A stretch of DNA of 55,680 bases from Oligoflexia bacterium (GCA_019694465.1 JAIBBV010000018.1:1-55680), one strand, 5' to 3'; numbered from the stretch's first letter, positions 8,543 to 19,200 are shown. The notes: a model not told the origin generated them from the sequence alone. Numbers and translations are program-made.

Positions 8543-10135
8543 CTATGCCACCCATCCGTTATCAATAACGCTTTTCTTCTCCGCGTCTGCCTCTAGCTTT
8601 GCTGCTGTACGTTCGCCTTCCACGGTTGAGTTCGAGAAAAACTCAGCCCTGTCCTCATTTTCTCGCCGTACAAACTGCTCCATACTAAAACTTGACTGGC
8701 TGTCGCCACTAACAGAGACACTGATTGAGTCAACGTTGAGGCCCAGCTTCCTAAGGGCAGAATGTAGCTCATGCGCCTTCTCACGTAGCTGCTGATAGAC
8801 TGCCGATTGCTCGGCTACAACTCGTGCACGCAGGTTTCCGTCACGCAGTGATACATCAACTTTAAGCGTGCCAAGGTCCGGCGGATCGAGGCGCAAGGAA
8901 ATTGTTTTACCATCTCTAGCACGGGCAGCTTCCTTGAGTGCTTGCTCAACTTTTTCCATCGTGCGTGCCATATGGGTGGGGGGAATTCCCCGTGCTGCGC
9001 GAGGAGCAGACTCTCGTGCATTCGATGTTGTCGATTGTGACTGCGTTCCAGTATTTAAAGTGCTTTGTTGCTTAGCTCCAAGTCCAGTAACACTTTGAGC
9101 CGCCTTACCCTCGGTTAATGAACGCAACTCATCGCTAGCTCTTGCAGTATGCGCAATCAAAGCCTGAATTGGAGTTTCTAACGCCTGGATCAGAGCTGCT
9201 ATTTCAGTCTTAAGCACCTGCATTTGGTCCGGCACATTTCCGAGCATCGCGCGCGTCGAAGCGGTCGCTGCGGTTGGTGCCTCTACACTCTTTGTGCTTG
9301 TTGCATCGGAAATCGCTGGCACATCCACTGCTGAGATGCTTTGCTCAACACTGTTATCGTCAGAAGCTTGCGCACTTTGAGTCTTGGCAGCCTCAGCCCT
9401 TGCCGGTGAGCTCTCTACACTTTCAATAGCCTTACTAGAAGCAGCTTGTGTAGTGTTAGCCTTGCTAATCGTCTGGGCGCCCTCGTTGCTAGCTAAAGGA
9501 GTCGGCAATTCGGGGGTACCAACTTCCTCAGTCGCAACCGTTTCTTCTTGTGGTAGGCTCTGCGGGGAGGCACTAACCTCATCAGTCACAAGCTCGCCGT
9601 CTGAAGTCTGCGCAACCTGTTCTGTGCTATTCTCCTCACTGCTTTTTTCGACAGCAGCCTTTGTCTGATTTGCATCTTGGCTGAGGTTTGATTTTCCGTC
9701 TGAGTCCGCGCTTTTGGCTGCGGAATCCAAAACCGTCTCGCTATCGTTGCTGTCTGTACTCTCTACTTCGCTCGAATCATCTTGGTTTGAGCGGCTATCA
9801 CGTTGGGGCTGGTTCCTTTCCTGATCGCGCTGAGTTCCCACGACCATAGCGCTCGAAGCCGCTAAGGCGGTAGTTGTTACCTCACTGCCTTGAGTGGCTT
9901 GGAGGCTAGGAGGCGCCAAAACACTAATCTCGCCGCCAACTTGTAGGGCCTCGGCAAAAGTTGAGTCTGCCGATGCATCTGATGCAGAGCTCTGAGCGGC
10001 AAAATTGTCCACTATTTGAGAGAACTGCTGGGATAGTGTGTCTGCGCTGGAATTAGAGGCTTGAACCTCCTGCACAGGCTTAAGCGCCTGAACAGGCGAT
10101 GCTTTTTGCCCTCTTTGTGCTCGTCCTACACGCAT
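8543..10135 (-). CDS. fliK: flagellar hook-length control protein FliK
   Basis: 530 residues. Most of the protein (about 1-390) is low-complexity, rich in Ser, Ala, Gln, Glu and Thr, as expected for the secreted molecular-ruler part. The C-terminal Flg_hook domain (about 405-490) is recognisable: KTISLRLDPPDLGTLKVDVS, then LRARVVAEQSAVYQQLREKA and LRKLGLNVDSISVSV. FliK measures hook length and triggers the export switch from hook to filament substrates at the export gate. First gene of the fliK-flgD-flgE run, about 60 bases downstream of a strong sigma-54-type promoter. The N-terminal region is poorly conserved in all FliKs, so the call rests on the C-terminal domain and context. Confidence 0.9.
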   Translation of the reverse strand: MRVGRAQRGQKASPVQALKPVQEVQASNSSADTLSQQFSQIVDNFAAQSSASDASADSTFAEALQVGGEISVLAPPSLQATQGSEVTTTALAASSAMVVGTQRDQERNQPQRDSRSNQDDSSEVESTDSNDSETVLDSAAKSADSDGKSNLSQDANQTKAAVEKSSEENSTEQVAQTSDGELVTDEVSASPQSLPQEETVATEEVGTPELPTPLASNEGAQTISKANTTQAASSKAIESVESSPARAEAAKTQSAQASDDNSVEQSISAVDVPAISDATSTKSVEAPTAATASTRAMLGNVPDQMQVLKTEIAALIQALETPIQALIAHTARASDELRSLTEGKAAQSVTGLGAKQQSTLNTGTQSQSTTSNARESAPRAARGIPPTHMARTMEKVEQALKEAARARDGKTISLRLDPPDLGTLKVDVSLRDGNLRARVVAEQSAVYQQLREKAHELHSALRKLGLNVDSISVSVSGDSQSSFSMEQFVRRENEDRAEFFSNSTVEGERTAAKLEADAEKKSVIDNGWVA

Positions 10136-10194
10136 AAAACCCTGCTAAATTCCTCTTACTTGCAATCGCGCAAGAAAGTGTCGCAGGGAATAAG

Positions 10195-10210
10195 AGCAAG
10201 ACTTTTGCCA
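10195..10210 (-). promoter_or_regulatory. sigma-54 (RpoN) -24/-12 promoter of fliK-flgD-flgE
   Basis: Minus-strand TGGCAAAAGTCTTGCT matches the sigma-54 consensus TGGCACGNNNNTTGCW at both boxes, with GG (-24) and GC (-12) separated by exactly 10 bases. Transcription would begin near 10184, giving a leader of about 50 bases to the fliK ATG at 10135. Sigma-54 control of hook genes with an enhancer-binding activator (FlrC/FleR/FlbD type) is established in several flagellated lineages; no activator gene is in the window. Confidence 0.75.
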
Positions 10211-10689
10211 ACTATCGAAACGGGCACCCAGAACAACAAAACTAATCAATTCAGAGCATTACAAGGCCAACCAAAGAAGCTGCTACCTTTTCATAAGTGC
10301 AATATTTGCCGATAAGCACTCCAGGATGCCCATCCAGTCCTTGCCCCGCTTATTGAGTGAATTTATGCAACCCAGGGCCGGAATCTAAAATGCCCTGCGC
10401 ATGACTATAAGCCCCGCACCTGCGCTCTATATCGGTCGCAAGAAATAATGTCCCAAACTTCGTTCAGCTGTGGACCTTCGAATAAGCGCATCTTTAAGCG
10501 GAAGGCGTTTGGCTCCCGTAATTTAGCCATTGAGACCGCTATTTGTTGTCCCTCCCGGTGGTTACCGGCCAAAAAATATGGAAGAGTTATGGGACAAGAC
10601 TTTCTGCAGCCGGTATATACACGCAACCAACCCGACTCATTTTCTCTGTAGCAGGCACTATCACATGCCCTAGAGCCGCAAACCCCGAA
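10211..10689. other. noncoding interval upstream of fliK
   Basis: About 480 bases without a convincing gene. Short frames on both strands (around 10405-10651) overlap each other, lack ribosome binding sites and have no recognisable domain. The interval should hold enhancer-binding sites for the sigma-54 promoter at 10195-10210, but I recognised none. Confidence 0.4.
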
Positions 10690-12111
10690 CTAGCGACGCG
10701 GTGGCAGAGAATCAATCTGGCGCTCTCGCAATAACTGCAGCTCACGCGCTTGGGCCTGTCCCAAGAGGGTATTGAGCGCATTAAACTCAGCTGTCTGCGC
10801 CCGTAACGTAGCAGCCATATCTGCGAAGCCATTCATTTGAGCATCAGACGCTTCACGCGCACGACGTTCCCAATAATCACCGGCCTCAGCTGTTCTAGCA
10901 TTATAAGCAGCGGTGGCAGCGCGGACTGTCTGCTGCTGAGTGTTATCGCCACCAAATATCAGCGCACCCAAGTAGAACAAGTTAGTATTACCTCCACCAC
11001 CAGCCTGGCCCCACATTTCTGCCTCTTGGCGTCGTAGGTTAAAGTCTCGCTCGGCAGCTTCAAAATTAACATAGGCTCGCTGACGCTCAACATCATTTTG
11101 ATTGCTACGAGCATTTCGCGCATCTTCACCCAGACTACGTAAGCCCTCAAGGCGCTCACGATTCAAATCGGCCAATACTCGGCCTCGATCCTCAATAGCT
11201 CGGCGCATATCTTCAAGGATTCTCGCTCTACCCTCGTCGCTACGCGCCGCAGCAATCTGCTCTGCTTCAGTGGCGCTGGCCGAGGCAAGTCTCGCATCCG
11301 CAACATAGCGGGCAAGGATCGCTCTACCTTCAGCTTCAGTAATTTGGGCTTTAAGATCTGGCTTTGGAGCTGCAGCCTCTCCTTCTGTACGGGCACTGAC
11401 TCCAGAACCTGCTCGCCCTGAGACAGGTGTTCTCGCTCCACCACCCGAACCCTCTCGTAGCAATTCTCCTACTGTCTTGCCCCGAGTAGCTGGGCGCGGG
11501 GAAGCCTCTGGGCCACTAGTAACTGCGGGGCCACTCGCTGGCGCGCCAGAAGCTGCTGCAGCCGGCTCATTACCACGCGCTAATAGTCCAGGATGTGCAA
11601 CCAAGATCTCTCGGTAACAGCTGTTCAAAGCGCCTGAAGCTGCGGTAACTCGTTCCTTGGCCCCAAGCGCAGCTGCAGATCCATCTCCGCCTGTCTTAAC
11701 AGCCAAACCCAGGTCACGATTGGCAGAAACGACCTTATCAATCGCGTCAGCCAACTTTGTTTTCTCAGCATCTGAAAGCTTCGCCAAAGCAGTAGCTGGA
11801 AGATCTGAGTAAATCTTCAAAATCTCATCGCGTTGAGGAACAGTCATTGCCTCAGGACCTTGCTGTGGCTTGGACGCTGGGCTAGCGAATTTGGCATCTT
11901 TTAGCTCCGGAGCACCAGCTGCAGCTGTGTCTGTGCCAGCCTTTGGCGCTGTCGAACTACCTGTTCCGGGCTCAAGTGGCCCAGATACTGGAGGAGGATT
12001 AATGTCACCTGCGGTTGGACCAGTCTGCTCGGGCGCACTTGCGCAAGAAGCTCCGGCTAAAGCTATTAAAGCTCCGCTAACAGCATTTCTAATTTGTTGC
12101 ATTGATGCCAT
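10690..12111 (-). CDS. exported Ala-rich protein with long coiled coil, function unknown
   Basis: 473 residues. The N-terminus has a signal peptide (QQIRNAVSGALIALAGASCA); the Cys could be a lipidation site, but the preceding residues are not a standard lipobox. Residues ~27-75 and ~180-255 are Pro/Ala/Gly-rich and probably disordered. Residues ~255-390 are charged and helical with Ala/Glu/Arg heptads, then a Gly patch (GQAGGGGNTN) and a short hydrophobic stretch (LFYLGALIFGG), then another helical region to the end. It is probably periplasmic or anchored in the outer membrane. Divergent from the sulfatase-fold gene at 12518. I do not recognise the family. Confidence 0.75.
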   Translation of the reverse strand: MASMQQIRNAVSGALIALAGASCASAPEQTGPTAGDINPPPVSGPLEPGTGSSTAPKAGTDTAAAGAPELKDAKFASPASKPQQGPEAMTVPQRDEILKIYSDLPATALAKLSDAEKTKLADAIDKVVSANRDLGLAVKTGGDGSAAALGAKERVTAASGALNSCYREILVAHPGLLARGNEPAAAASGAPASGPAVTSGPEASPRPATRGKTVGELLREGSGGGARTPVSGRAGSGVSARTEGEAAAPKPDLKAQITEAEGRAILARYVADARLASASATEAEQIAAARSDEGRARILEDMRRAIEDRGRVLADLNRERLEGLRSLGEDARNARSNQNDVERQRAYVNFEAAERDFNLRRQEAEMWGQAGGGGNTNLFYLGALIFGGDNTQQQTVRAATAAYNARTAEAGDYWERRAREASDAQMNGFADMAATLRAQTAEFNALNTLLGQAQARELQLLRERQIDSLPPRR

Positions 12112-12517
12112 AAAGCCTGACTCGCATTAGAAAATTCAAATACCTATCCCTAAGTAGTTATGCCAATTCCAAAAAGCTTGTGCGCTAGAAAACTACTTTT
12201 GTGGCACCCATTGTAAACCAGACCTTATCCTTAATCTAACCGACCAGACTGCTGGATATACTTTACCTGGCGCCAATTCATTTATCGACTTAACTACTTT
12301 AAATTACTCACTTTTTGTCGAACTGCGACATTCCTGTGAGCGGATATAAGTTCGCCTTCTTTGAGCCAAGCGCTAGAACTATACCTCATAAGGTAAGGGC
12401 GTCTTGTAATTTGGGTAAGCTTGATACAGCAAAGTGCGAATACGATCTTTCGTCACCTTGGCATGATGGATTACCAATGGTTCACTCTATTGGGACTCTT
12501 TAATCAGGCCTGCTCAA
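12112..12517. other. divergent intergenic region, nothing specific recognised
   Basis: About 400 bases between the starts of two divergent genes, AT-richer than its surroundings. It must hold both promoters, but no hexamer pair or palindrome stands out. A 62-codon frame at 12315-12503 has no ribosome binding site or recognisable domain and was not called. Confidence 0.4.
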
Positions 12518-14182
12518 ATGTACTGCGCTGCTCACGCCCAGAATAGTCTAGCTGCCACTTTTGGCTTCTTAATGCAGCTTCTTATCCTGTTACCGATCGC
12601 CATATTTATTCACAACCAAACTGAATTCAGCCTTGGGTTACTTGATTTACTGCCACTGTTAATTGCAATTGCGGTGGGTGCTTTCATCGCAATTATCCTA
12701 ATCGCTGCCTTTCTGCCAGAGCGGCTATCTCGCGCTCTGACTGTAGTACTATTAGGTCTTTCAATCCTCACTTATGTCCAAGCCAACCTCATGCCAGGAA
12801 ACTATGGCCAATTTGATGGTCAGGATATCAAATGGTCTGAGTTCCAAACCTTGCTTATTGTGGACTTAGCGTTTTGGATTATTGGTTGCTTTGTTATAGC
12901 CGCTTTGCGTGCTTGGCTTTTTCGGCAGCGGGTGCGAGTAGCATTGGCGCCAGTACTTCTTAGTTGCCTAACTTTGGCACCCGAGTTACTGCAAGGCGCT
13001 ATTCGCTGGCATAGCACCATCGAGACCGAGCAAACCAAGAGCTTTTTTGATTTCTCGCCTCACAAAAACATCATCGTGATTGTGCTCGATGCCTTTGCCT
13101 CACCAGCATTTGAAACGCTTGTGGAAAAGGAACCAGCTCTATCCGAGAGCTTTCGTGGCTTCACTTATTATCGAAATACAGTCGCTGGGTTCCCAACCAC
13201 CTCTCCTAGCATCCCAGAGATTCTATCCGGGCAACTATATGCCAACGATCGTCCCTTTAGCTCATTTCTTGAGAATGCACTACGCCATGACTCACTGCCA
13301 AGCCTACTATATGCAAATTCATATCAGGTTGATTTGGTTACTCTGCAGCACTACTGCTTTCATCTACAAAGCTCTTCTTGCCTAACTCTTGGCGATCTAA
13401 TGCGCTCAGATCGGCAGAGTTTTTCGCTACGCGAGAGCGCTGAATTACTTGATGTAACTTTGTTCCGAGTCAGCCCCCAACCAATTAAGCGCCTACTTTA
13501 TAACCAGCAAGATTGGTTTCTTCAAAATTTAGTTTCCTCCTCCAGCGGTCCGCGCCATCAAGCAGACTCCATTCAGCTGGTGTCCCAAATCGAGCGCGAG
13601 GCAAAGCTAGGTCAAAGTGCGCAGGCCTTCAAATTTATACATCTACTTTTGCCACATGCTCCCATTCGCACGAATGCTAGTTGCGAATTCTTACCTGCCA
13701 AAGCTCCAAGCTCTCAGCGGAATTACCTAGGACAAGCCCGCTGCGCGCTACTTCTTGTTGAACGATTATTTGCAACTTGGAAACGCCTCGGGATATTCGA
13801 TTCTTCCACTATAATAGTTTTGGCCGATCATGGAGCTCAGGCTGGGTTTACGCAGCTCGCTAGAACCAAAGACTATCCGCGCCTCGTCAAAGCGCTTCCT
13901 CTGTTGCTAGTAAAGCCGGCTAACTCTAATAAAGATCTGCACACCTCTCGTGCGCCAGCCCACTTAATTGATGTCGCAACTACAGCCGCAACCTTAGCTG
14001 GCATAGAGAGCCGCTTTCCTGGACGTATTTTGGGTGAATTAAAGGAAGATGAATCCCGCCAGCGCTCATTTAGCTACTACTCCTGGAAGGACCATATGTG
14101 GAGCGGCGAGAGCCTCCCACCCACTACGCGCTATAGCACCACCGGCGATGCCTGGGACTTTAGGACTTGGCGGCAAGAGTAG
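12518..14182 (+). CDS. membrane-anchored sulfatase/phosphoglycerol-transferase-fold protein
   Basis: 554 residues. About four transmembrane helices lie within residues 13-150. A large C-terminal domain of the alkaline-phosphatase superfamily follows: KNIIVIVLDAFASPAFE (metal-binding Asp), FPTTSPSIPEILSGQLY (candidate Thr nucleophile), FIHLLLPHAPI, and TIIVLADHGAQAG (metal-binding Asp-His). This architecture is that of LtaS, MdoB/OpgB and EptA-like enzymes, which transfer phosphoglycerol or phosphoethanolamine to envelope glycans or lipids at the outer face of the inner membrane. Which group is transferred cannot be read here. It stands alone, convergent with the DegT-family sugar gene, so an envelope-polysaccharide role is plausible. 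Confidence 0.8.
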   Translation: MYCAAHAQNSLAATFGFLMQLLILLPIAIFIHNQTEFSLGLLDLLPLLIAIAVGAFIAIILIAAFLPERLSRALTVVLLGLSILTYVQANLMPGNYGQFDGQDIKWSEFQTLLIVDLAFWIIGCFVIAALRAWLFRQRVRVALAPVLLSCLTLAPELLQGAIRWHSTIETEQTKSFFDFSPHKNIIVIVLDAFASPAFETLVEKEPALSESFRGFTYYRNTVAGFPTTSPSIPEILSGQLYANDRPFSSFLENALRHDSLPSLLYANSYQVDLVTLQHYCFHLQSSSCLTLGDLMRSDRQSFSLRESAELLDVTLFRVSPQPIKRLLYNQQDWFLQNLVSSSSGPRHQADSIQLVSQIEREAKLGQSAQAFKFIHLLLPHAPIRTNASCEFLPAKAPSSQRNYLGQARCALLLVERLFATWKRLGIFDSSTIIVLADHGAQAGFTQLARTKDYPRLVKALPLLLVKPANSNKDLHTSRAPAHLIDVATTAATLAGIESRFPGRILGELKEDESRQRSFSYYSWKDHMWSGESLPPTTRYSTTGDAWDFRTWRQE

Positions 14183-14451
14183 TTCAGCCAGTGGACCTAT
14201 AAGCACTCTCATAGCTCCAAATCTTTCCGGAATATCAAGCAAATCTATCACTTGGGGATTTTGCCCATCTCTATGTCAATCCGCGCGCGTTTATGGCATA
14301 ACAAATCATGTAGATGGCCTAAACCAGTGGTCCTGATCGGGGCAACGGCGGGGAGTCATAGGGGGACCGCGCCTACACGGGCGCACCCCGACGATGTTTC
14401 GAACAGGACTACTGGGGCCATCTCATTTATTCGCTACCGGCAGATACAGCT

Positions 14452-15633
14452 CTAGCCAATAGAATTTAAGAGCGCGCACAGCTCTCGTACTCGGCTTTCC
14501 TCTAGAGTCGGGAAGTTTCCAATATAGAACCCAAAGAAGTGCACGTGTTCTACTTGCGGGAACTTGCCCAAGTCCTGTTCGCCCAGCATACGCTTTAAAT
14601 ATGGCTGGCGTAGGTGATTACCGCCTCCCGCTGTTCCTCTACGAAACTCAACATTAGCCGCCTTTAGCGCTGAAATTACCCGATCGCAAAAGGCAGTATC
14701 AGGTTTACGTAGCACCAAGACAAAGGCATAGTTACAGCTACCTTCACAGTCAAACTCGGTAAAATATTTATCCTTGTCTAACAGCTCTAGGAACAGGGCA
14801 AAATTCCTGCGGCGCACTTCATTATTAGTATCCAGACGAGGCAACTGCGATAAGCCAATTACCGCGTTAATCTCGGTGCTACGAAAATTAAATCCCGGAT
14901 ACGCAAATATGAATTCTGGGCGTAGATCTGGATTTTCCTTGGCATACTTCGCCCTCAACGCATCATTCGTCACTTCACGCACCATACCATGCGAACGAAA
15001 CATCCTTACCATCTGATATAGATGTTCATCATCAGTGCAGACCATGCCACCTTCAATGGTACTGAGATGATGCGCAAAGTAGAAAGAGAAGTTTGAAACC
15101 AACCCATAACTTCCTAGCTTTTTCCCTTTATAGGTGGCGCCGTGAGATTCACAAACGTCCTCAACTAGCGGGATATTACGCTCCCGTAAAACCTTTAGTA
15201 AGCGATCACTTAGGCCATTAAAGCCAAGCACATGCGTTAGAAATACAGCCTTCGTGCGTGGTGTAATTGCGCGGATGACCTGCTCTTCGTCCATGCATAG
15301 ATTGCGCGGATTAATATCTACAAACACGGGAGTAAAGCCAGCTTTAGTCACTGCAACAATGTCAGATATCCACGTTAAGGGTGGAGTAATTATTTCACCT
15401 TCCCCATACAACTCCTTTAATACGGCCATGGTCATGATGTTGGCCGAAGCGCCTGAATTAACAAATACGCTGTACTTCACCCCCAACCAGGATGACCATT
15501 GTTCCTCAAACTCGCGACACTTCTTAGAGTTGGTGAGGATTGGCTCGCCCTTAAGAAACTCAATCACCGCATCCAAGTCTGCACGGGTGATGTTGTTCTG
15601 CATTAGGGGTAGGTCTAGCACTTGCTTTGGCAT
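14452..15633 (-). CDS. DegT/DnrJ/EryC1-family enzyme without PLP lysine (ColD/RfbH-like sugar 3-dehydratase candidate)
   Basis: 393 residues from ATG 15631-15633, preceded by GGAG at 8 bases; a TTG nine codons upstream is less likely. The fold type I aminotransferase body is clear: NSGASANIMTMAVLKELYGE (cofactor phosphate pocket), ITPPLTWISDIVAV, PLVEDVCESHGATYKGKKLG (Asp binding the cofactor ring). At the Schiff-base position the sequence reads SFYFAHHLSTIEGGM, with His-His (188-189) where normal sugar aminotransferases have Lys. ColD and RfbH/E1 also use His there and catalyse PMP-dependent C3 dehydration of nucleotide 4-keto-6-deoxy sugars. The C-terminal GFYIGNFPTL also resembles ColD. 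Likely role: deoxysugar synthesis for O-antigen or other glycans. Substrate not determinable. Confidence 0.85.
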   Translation of the reverse strand: MPKQVLDLPLMQNNITRADLDAVIEFLKGEPILTNSKKCREFEEQWSSWLGVKYSVFVNSGASANIMTMAVLKELYGEGEIITPPLTWISDIVAVTKAGFTPVFVDINPRNLCMDEEQVIRAITPRTKAVFLTHVLGFNGLSDRLLKVLRERNIPLVEDVCESHGATYKGKKLGSYGLVSNFSFYFAHHLSTIEGGMVCTDDEHLYQMVRMFRSHGMVREVTNDALRAKYAKENPDLRPEFIFAYPGFNFRSTEINAVIGLSQLPRLDTNNEVRRRNFALFLELLDKDKYFTEFDCEGSCNYAFVLVLRKPDTAFCDRVISALKAANVEFRRGTAGGGNHLRQPYLKRMLGEQDLGKFPQVEHVHFFGFYIGNFPTLEESRVRELCALLNSIG

Positions 15634-15660
15634 ACAAACGTTCTCCAATTCGGTCAGCAA

Positions 15661-16265
15661 CTGAGGCTCAGGTCATTTTCCACTAAATGTAAGCCATTGA
15701 AAAGACACTGAATGTTATAGCTACACGCAATCTTCGTGTCGGTTCAGCGGGATCGCAAGAAATACGCGAACCACAGGTGGATTTTATTACCCCTCAGGGG
15801 TCGATTTGCAAAGCAAATCGGGGCTGACAAGAACTAACCGTTCCGAAATACTGCAAACTCGGTCAGCATTTGACCATCCGAACTGCCTACAATTTACGGC
15901 TCTAACCAGCAGAGATATTTCAGATTACTACCAGCTCCTGAAGGGTTACGGCCGTTCTTTTGATGCTCTCCAGATGACAAGGAGTTCTAGGCACTAAGGA
16001 ATTAAGGCGTAGCACTTAAATGTGACTAATTACCATTTTGCGCAGCTGGGTAGACTGGGACATCTTCCCGTTTTTTAAAGTCCGTTTGGCGCTCGAATCG
16101 GTAGCGGGAACAGGTCCCGCTTAAACAGTCGGAAAAGATTGCAGATCTTATCTCCTAAATTCACCTACTCACAAATCCCCCTAAGCTAGCACGCTATTTG
16201 CACTACCGTTAGGAGTAGCCTTTTTTGGTGCGTGTGTCGTGTCGTCCTAAGCGGTTTCACGGGTT
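15661..16265. other. noncoding interval with several hairpins
   Basis: About 600 bases with no supported gene. It contains CCCC-TCA-GGGG (15790-15800) adjoining a perfect 8-bp stem CGATTTGC-AAA-GCAAATCG (15802-15820). A further stem AGCGGGA / TCCCGCT lies at 16103-16121. A short stretch at 16054-16075 (GGGA-CATCT-TCCC then GTTTTTT) is a weak terminator-like hairpin on the plus strand. The promoter of the gene at 16266 must lie here but is not obvious. Confidence 0.45.
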
Positions 16266-19200
16266 GTGCATATGTATAGATATTTTATCAGTGCCTCCTT
16301 GCTACTCGTACTCTCAATCGCCTTGCCGTGTCAGGCGCAGTATTTAGCCGGCGAAGCAGAGCTGGCACCAAGTATCAAAAGTTCTAAAACCGCCCTTGCC
16401 AAGCCTCTGGCGATCTCCAGCAAACTAAGCTTGTCCAGAAAAATTAGTCGCCTAAATCGCGCATCAAAGAACAAACGTCAGAGGACATCCGGCTCTCAGA
16501 CTCCTACCATCAAGTCATTTGTTCCTGCTTCGCCAGTAGACTTCGCTAAGCTTACGCCTGACGCCAAGGGATACTATGTCTTCAAAATCATTGGACAGAG
16601 TTTCTCTAAAGATATGTCGCTGCTGGCTACCTACAAAGACTCGAAACGCAAAGTAATTGTGCCTTTCAAGCTAATATCTTCAAGCAGTATCTCCTTCAAG
16701 ACCTCCTCCGTCTTCTCTGCCCTAGTTAATTTCACTTTGATAAAATCAGTCGGCGGGATGGTTCTTGAGTCTAACACAGTGCTGTATGCCTTTCTTGACT
16801 CATCCGGTGGCGGCAAAGGTGAGACTCCAACACCAACTGCGACTGGCACAGCCACCCCACCAGGAAATGGCACGCCTACGCCAGGACCTACAAACACACC
16901 GACCGCTACACCAACGGTAGTTGCCACAAGCACCTCTACCCCTACTCCGCAACCAACTCCAATTGTATCAAATCCAGGCGATCACATTGCTACCATTGAA
17001 ACCGACGCCAATAGTGCAGCAAAATTTGTACTTCATGCCGTGCTGCCAATTCCTCGCAAGAAGATAACAGAAGCCCAGATCAAAGCTGGCCAATCATTCT
17101 TAGCGGTTGAAGATGCTAATGGCACGCTGATTCCTGGCCAAATTGAAGTTGTGACTAAGAACGCTGGTGCCTCACTAGGCGACACCAATCCAGACGTAGC
17201 TGAAGTAGAGGTTATTGCCGAAGTTTCGCAACAAGCAGGCCAGACCCGCCCAAGGTACAGAGTATTTGAGGCCTCCAGCACACAGCCAGCGCGACCAGTC
17301 TCTGGGTATAGCGCACGCTCCGTCCTGTACTCCCCTCCATTCTTAAGTGAGGGCACAGTTACTGCTCTTTTCGATGCGCCCGGTAAAATAGTGCTGCGCG
17401 CGCATGACATTTTCGGAAATTCTTACTCGGCCGATCTTACCGAGCAGAGTGAGGGCTTGCCGAAGATAATTAAGTACGGGGCGCACCAAATTCAGGTCAG
17501 AACATTCAATATAATGAGGCCGGATGTAGTGGTTAGTGGGCCAACTGGCACCTATCCACGTCTCTTCGGTGTGCACGCCTACTTTACGATCTCCAAAGAG
17601 ACCAAGGCCCTTAAGCTTGACCTCAAGATTGGCAACACGCTGGCGGGATTGAATACCCAGCAAAGCGATGACGACTTCATCAAAGAGTTCTACTACCAAG
17701 ATCTCAATCTTGAAGTTGGGGCAACTGGTTGGGATATTAAACACCTATTCCCTACCCTTTATGATGGCACTAGCTATAACAGCGCTGGGAAAACAATAAT
17801 GCCTCTAGTTGTCCCAATGCCGGGCAACAAACCGCACTACATGCCTCGCCTAAAAAACTTACTGCTACGCACTGCGCTTTTCCCGAATATAGCTGGCGGC
17901 GCGACAGATGCCGATATTCTAGTCATGGAAAAGGGCTTGGGCTTCTCAGTGAAGGGGGTCAGTGCCAATCACGCCAACCTCCAGCTGTTCTCATACTTTA
18001 ATCCCGGGCTGGCGAGTTATCTACCTCAGGGCACCTACATTCCGGAGCTAACGCACGTCTCGGGCGGGTTGGCTGGAATAAGATCGAACTTCCAGAGCGA
18101 TCTAAACAAGTTTAGTAACCTGATCAGTCAAGAGAGGTGTAACTCAGTATGGAAGGTAACTAATGGCGTCGGGGCCTACGAGTGCAACTATCCGGTAGTG
18201 TGCGGGGTAAATCCATTGGACCCGAACGACCCAAATGACCACCTGTGCGGTCCAATCTCAGCCTGGGGTGTCACCTACGGCGGAATGACGAGCGGCACAG
18301 AGACCAGCAAAGTTGAAGGTGCAATAGTAGCGTCAGCTGCTTCACTAGAAGGATACCGTTGGCTACTTTTGCAGCACAAGGAGCGCACTCAGCGTAACGA
18401 TCAATTCCACAAGCGTGATGGCGAAGTGGTGTTTCTGCGAGATTTAGAGAAATCTTCAACCTGTGGAATTATCGCACCGATTGACTATTTCAACACCCTC
18501 AACACCAGCCAAATGGACCCATTTGGAGCCAATCAGTCACCCACAGCGATGAGAAGCTATGCGGTGGCCAATAACCTACAACCAGACTATGAGTTCTTTT
18601 GGGACACATCGCTGCCATCCAGCTATGATAACGAGGACGGTCAGCACTCTGTGCGCTACCAGCGTACAAATGATGCTCTAACCTGGCTTGGCAATGACAG
18701 CGTCGCCAAAGACAGCACACTGGCAGCCGCTGCGATTGTTACATTCCAGCATCCACATCGACCAATCAAGTGCAACGGCACAGCACCGGTGTTCGATTCT
18801 CAGGATGTTTACAGAATGGCTCCAAGTGTCCCCGGAACTGGAGTTTCGATCGGCCGAGAAGAAGCACACATGTGGAACACCTTGGCCTCCGCCTATGCGG
18901 TTGGGGACAGTTCCTTACGCTCGTATTTACGGCCACCTTACTTCGACTACGTAGTTGATAATGTTCTTGCGGCCGCGCAGATACCTAGCCTCGGCTTCAT
19001 TAGCAAAAACAACAACTACAGCAAGAACTCCCCGGTCGGGCGTTGTTGGACAGTGGCCGTTAACGAAGAAGGTTTCCTGCAAATTGCAAACATATCTATC
19101 CGCCGCCGTGTTTATGATGGAGCAGATAGCACACACAGCAACCTAATGCAGGGAATGATAACAAACGAAATATATGCAAACATGACCTCACAGCTAGCCT

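Noticed and set aside
10405..10651. Overlapping 65-75-codon frames on both strands
   Set aside because: They lack ribosome sites and recognisable motifs, and overlap one another in a promoter-bearing interval.
12315..12503. 62-codon frame on the plus strand
   Set aside because: No ribosome site, mixed composition without domain features, and it occupies the divergent promoter region.
16040..16125. tRNA-like wording (GCGCAGCTGGGTAGA ... CTCGAATCG)
   Set aside because: No 7-bp acceptor stem, no proper anticodon arm and the T-arm does not pair, so it is not a tRNA as read.
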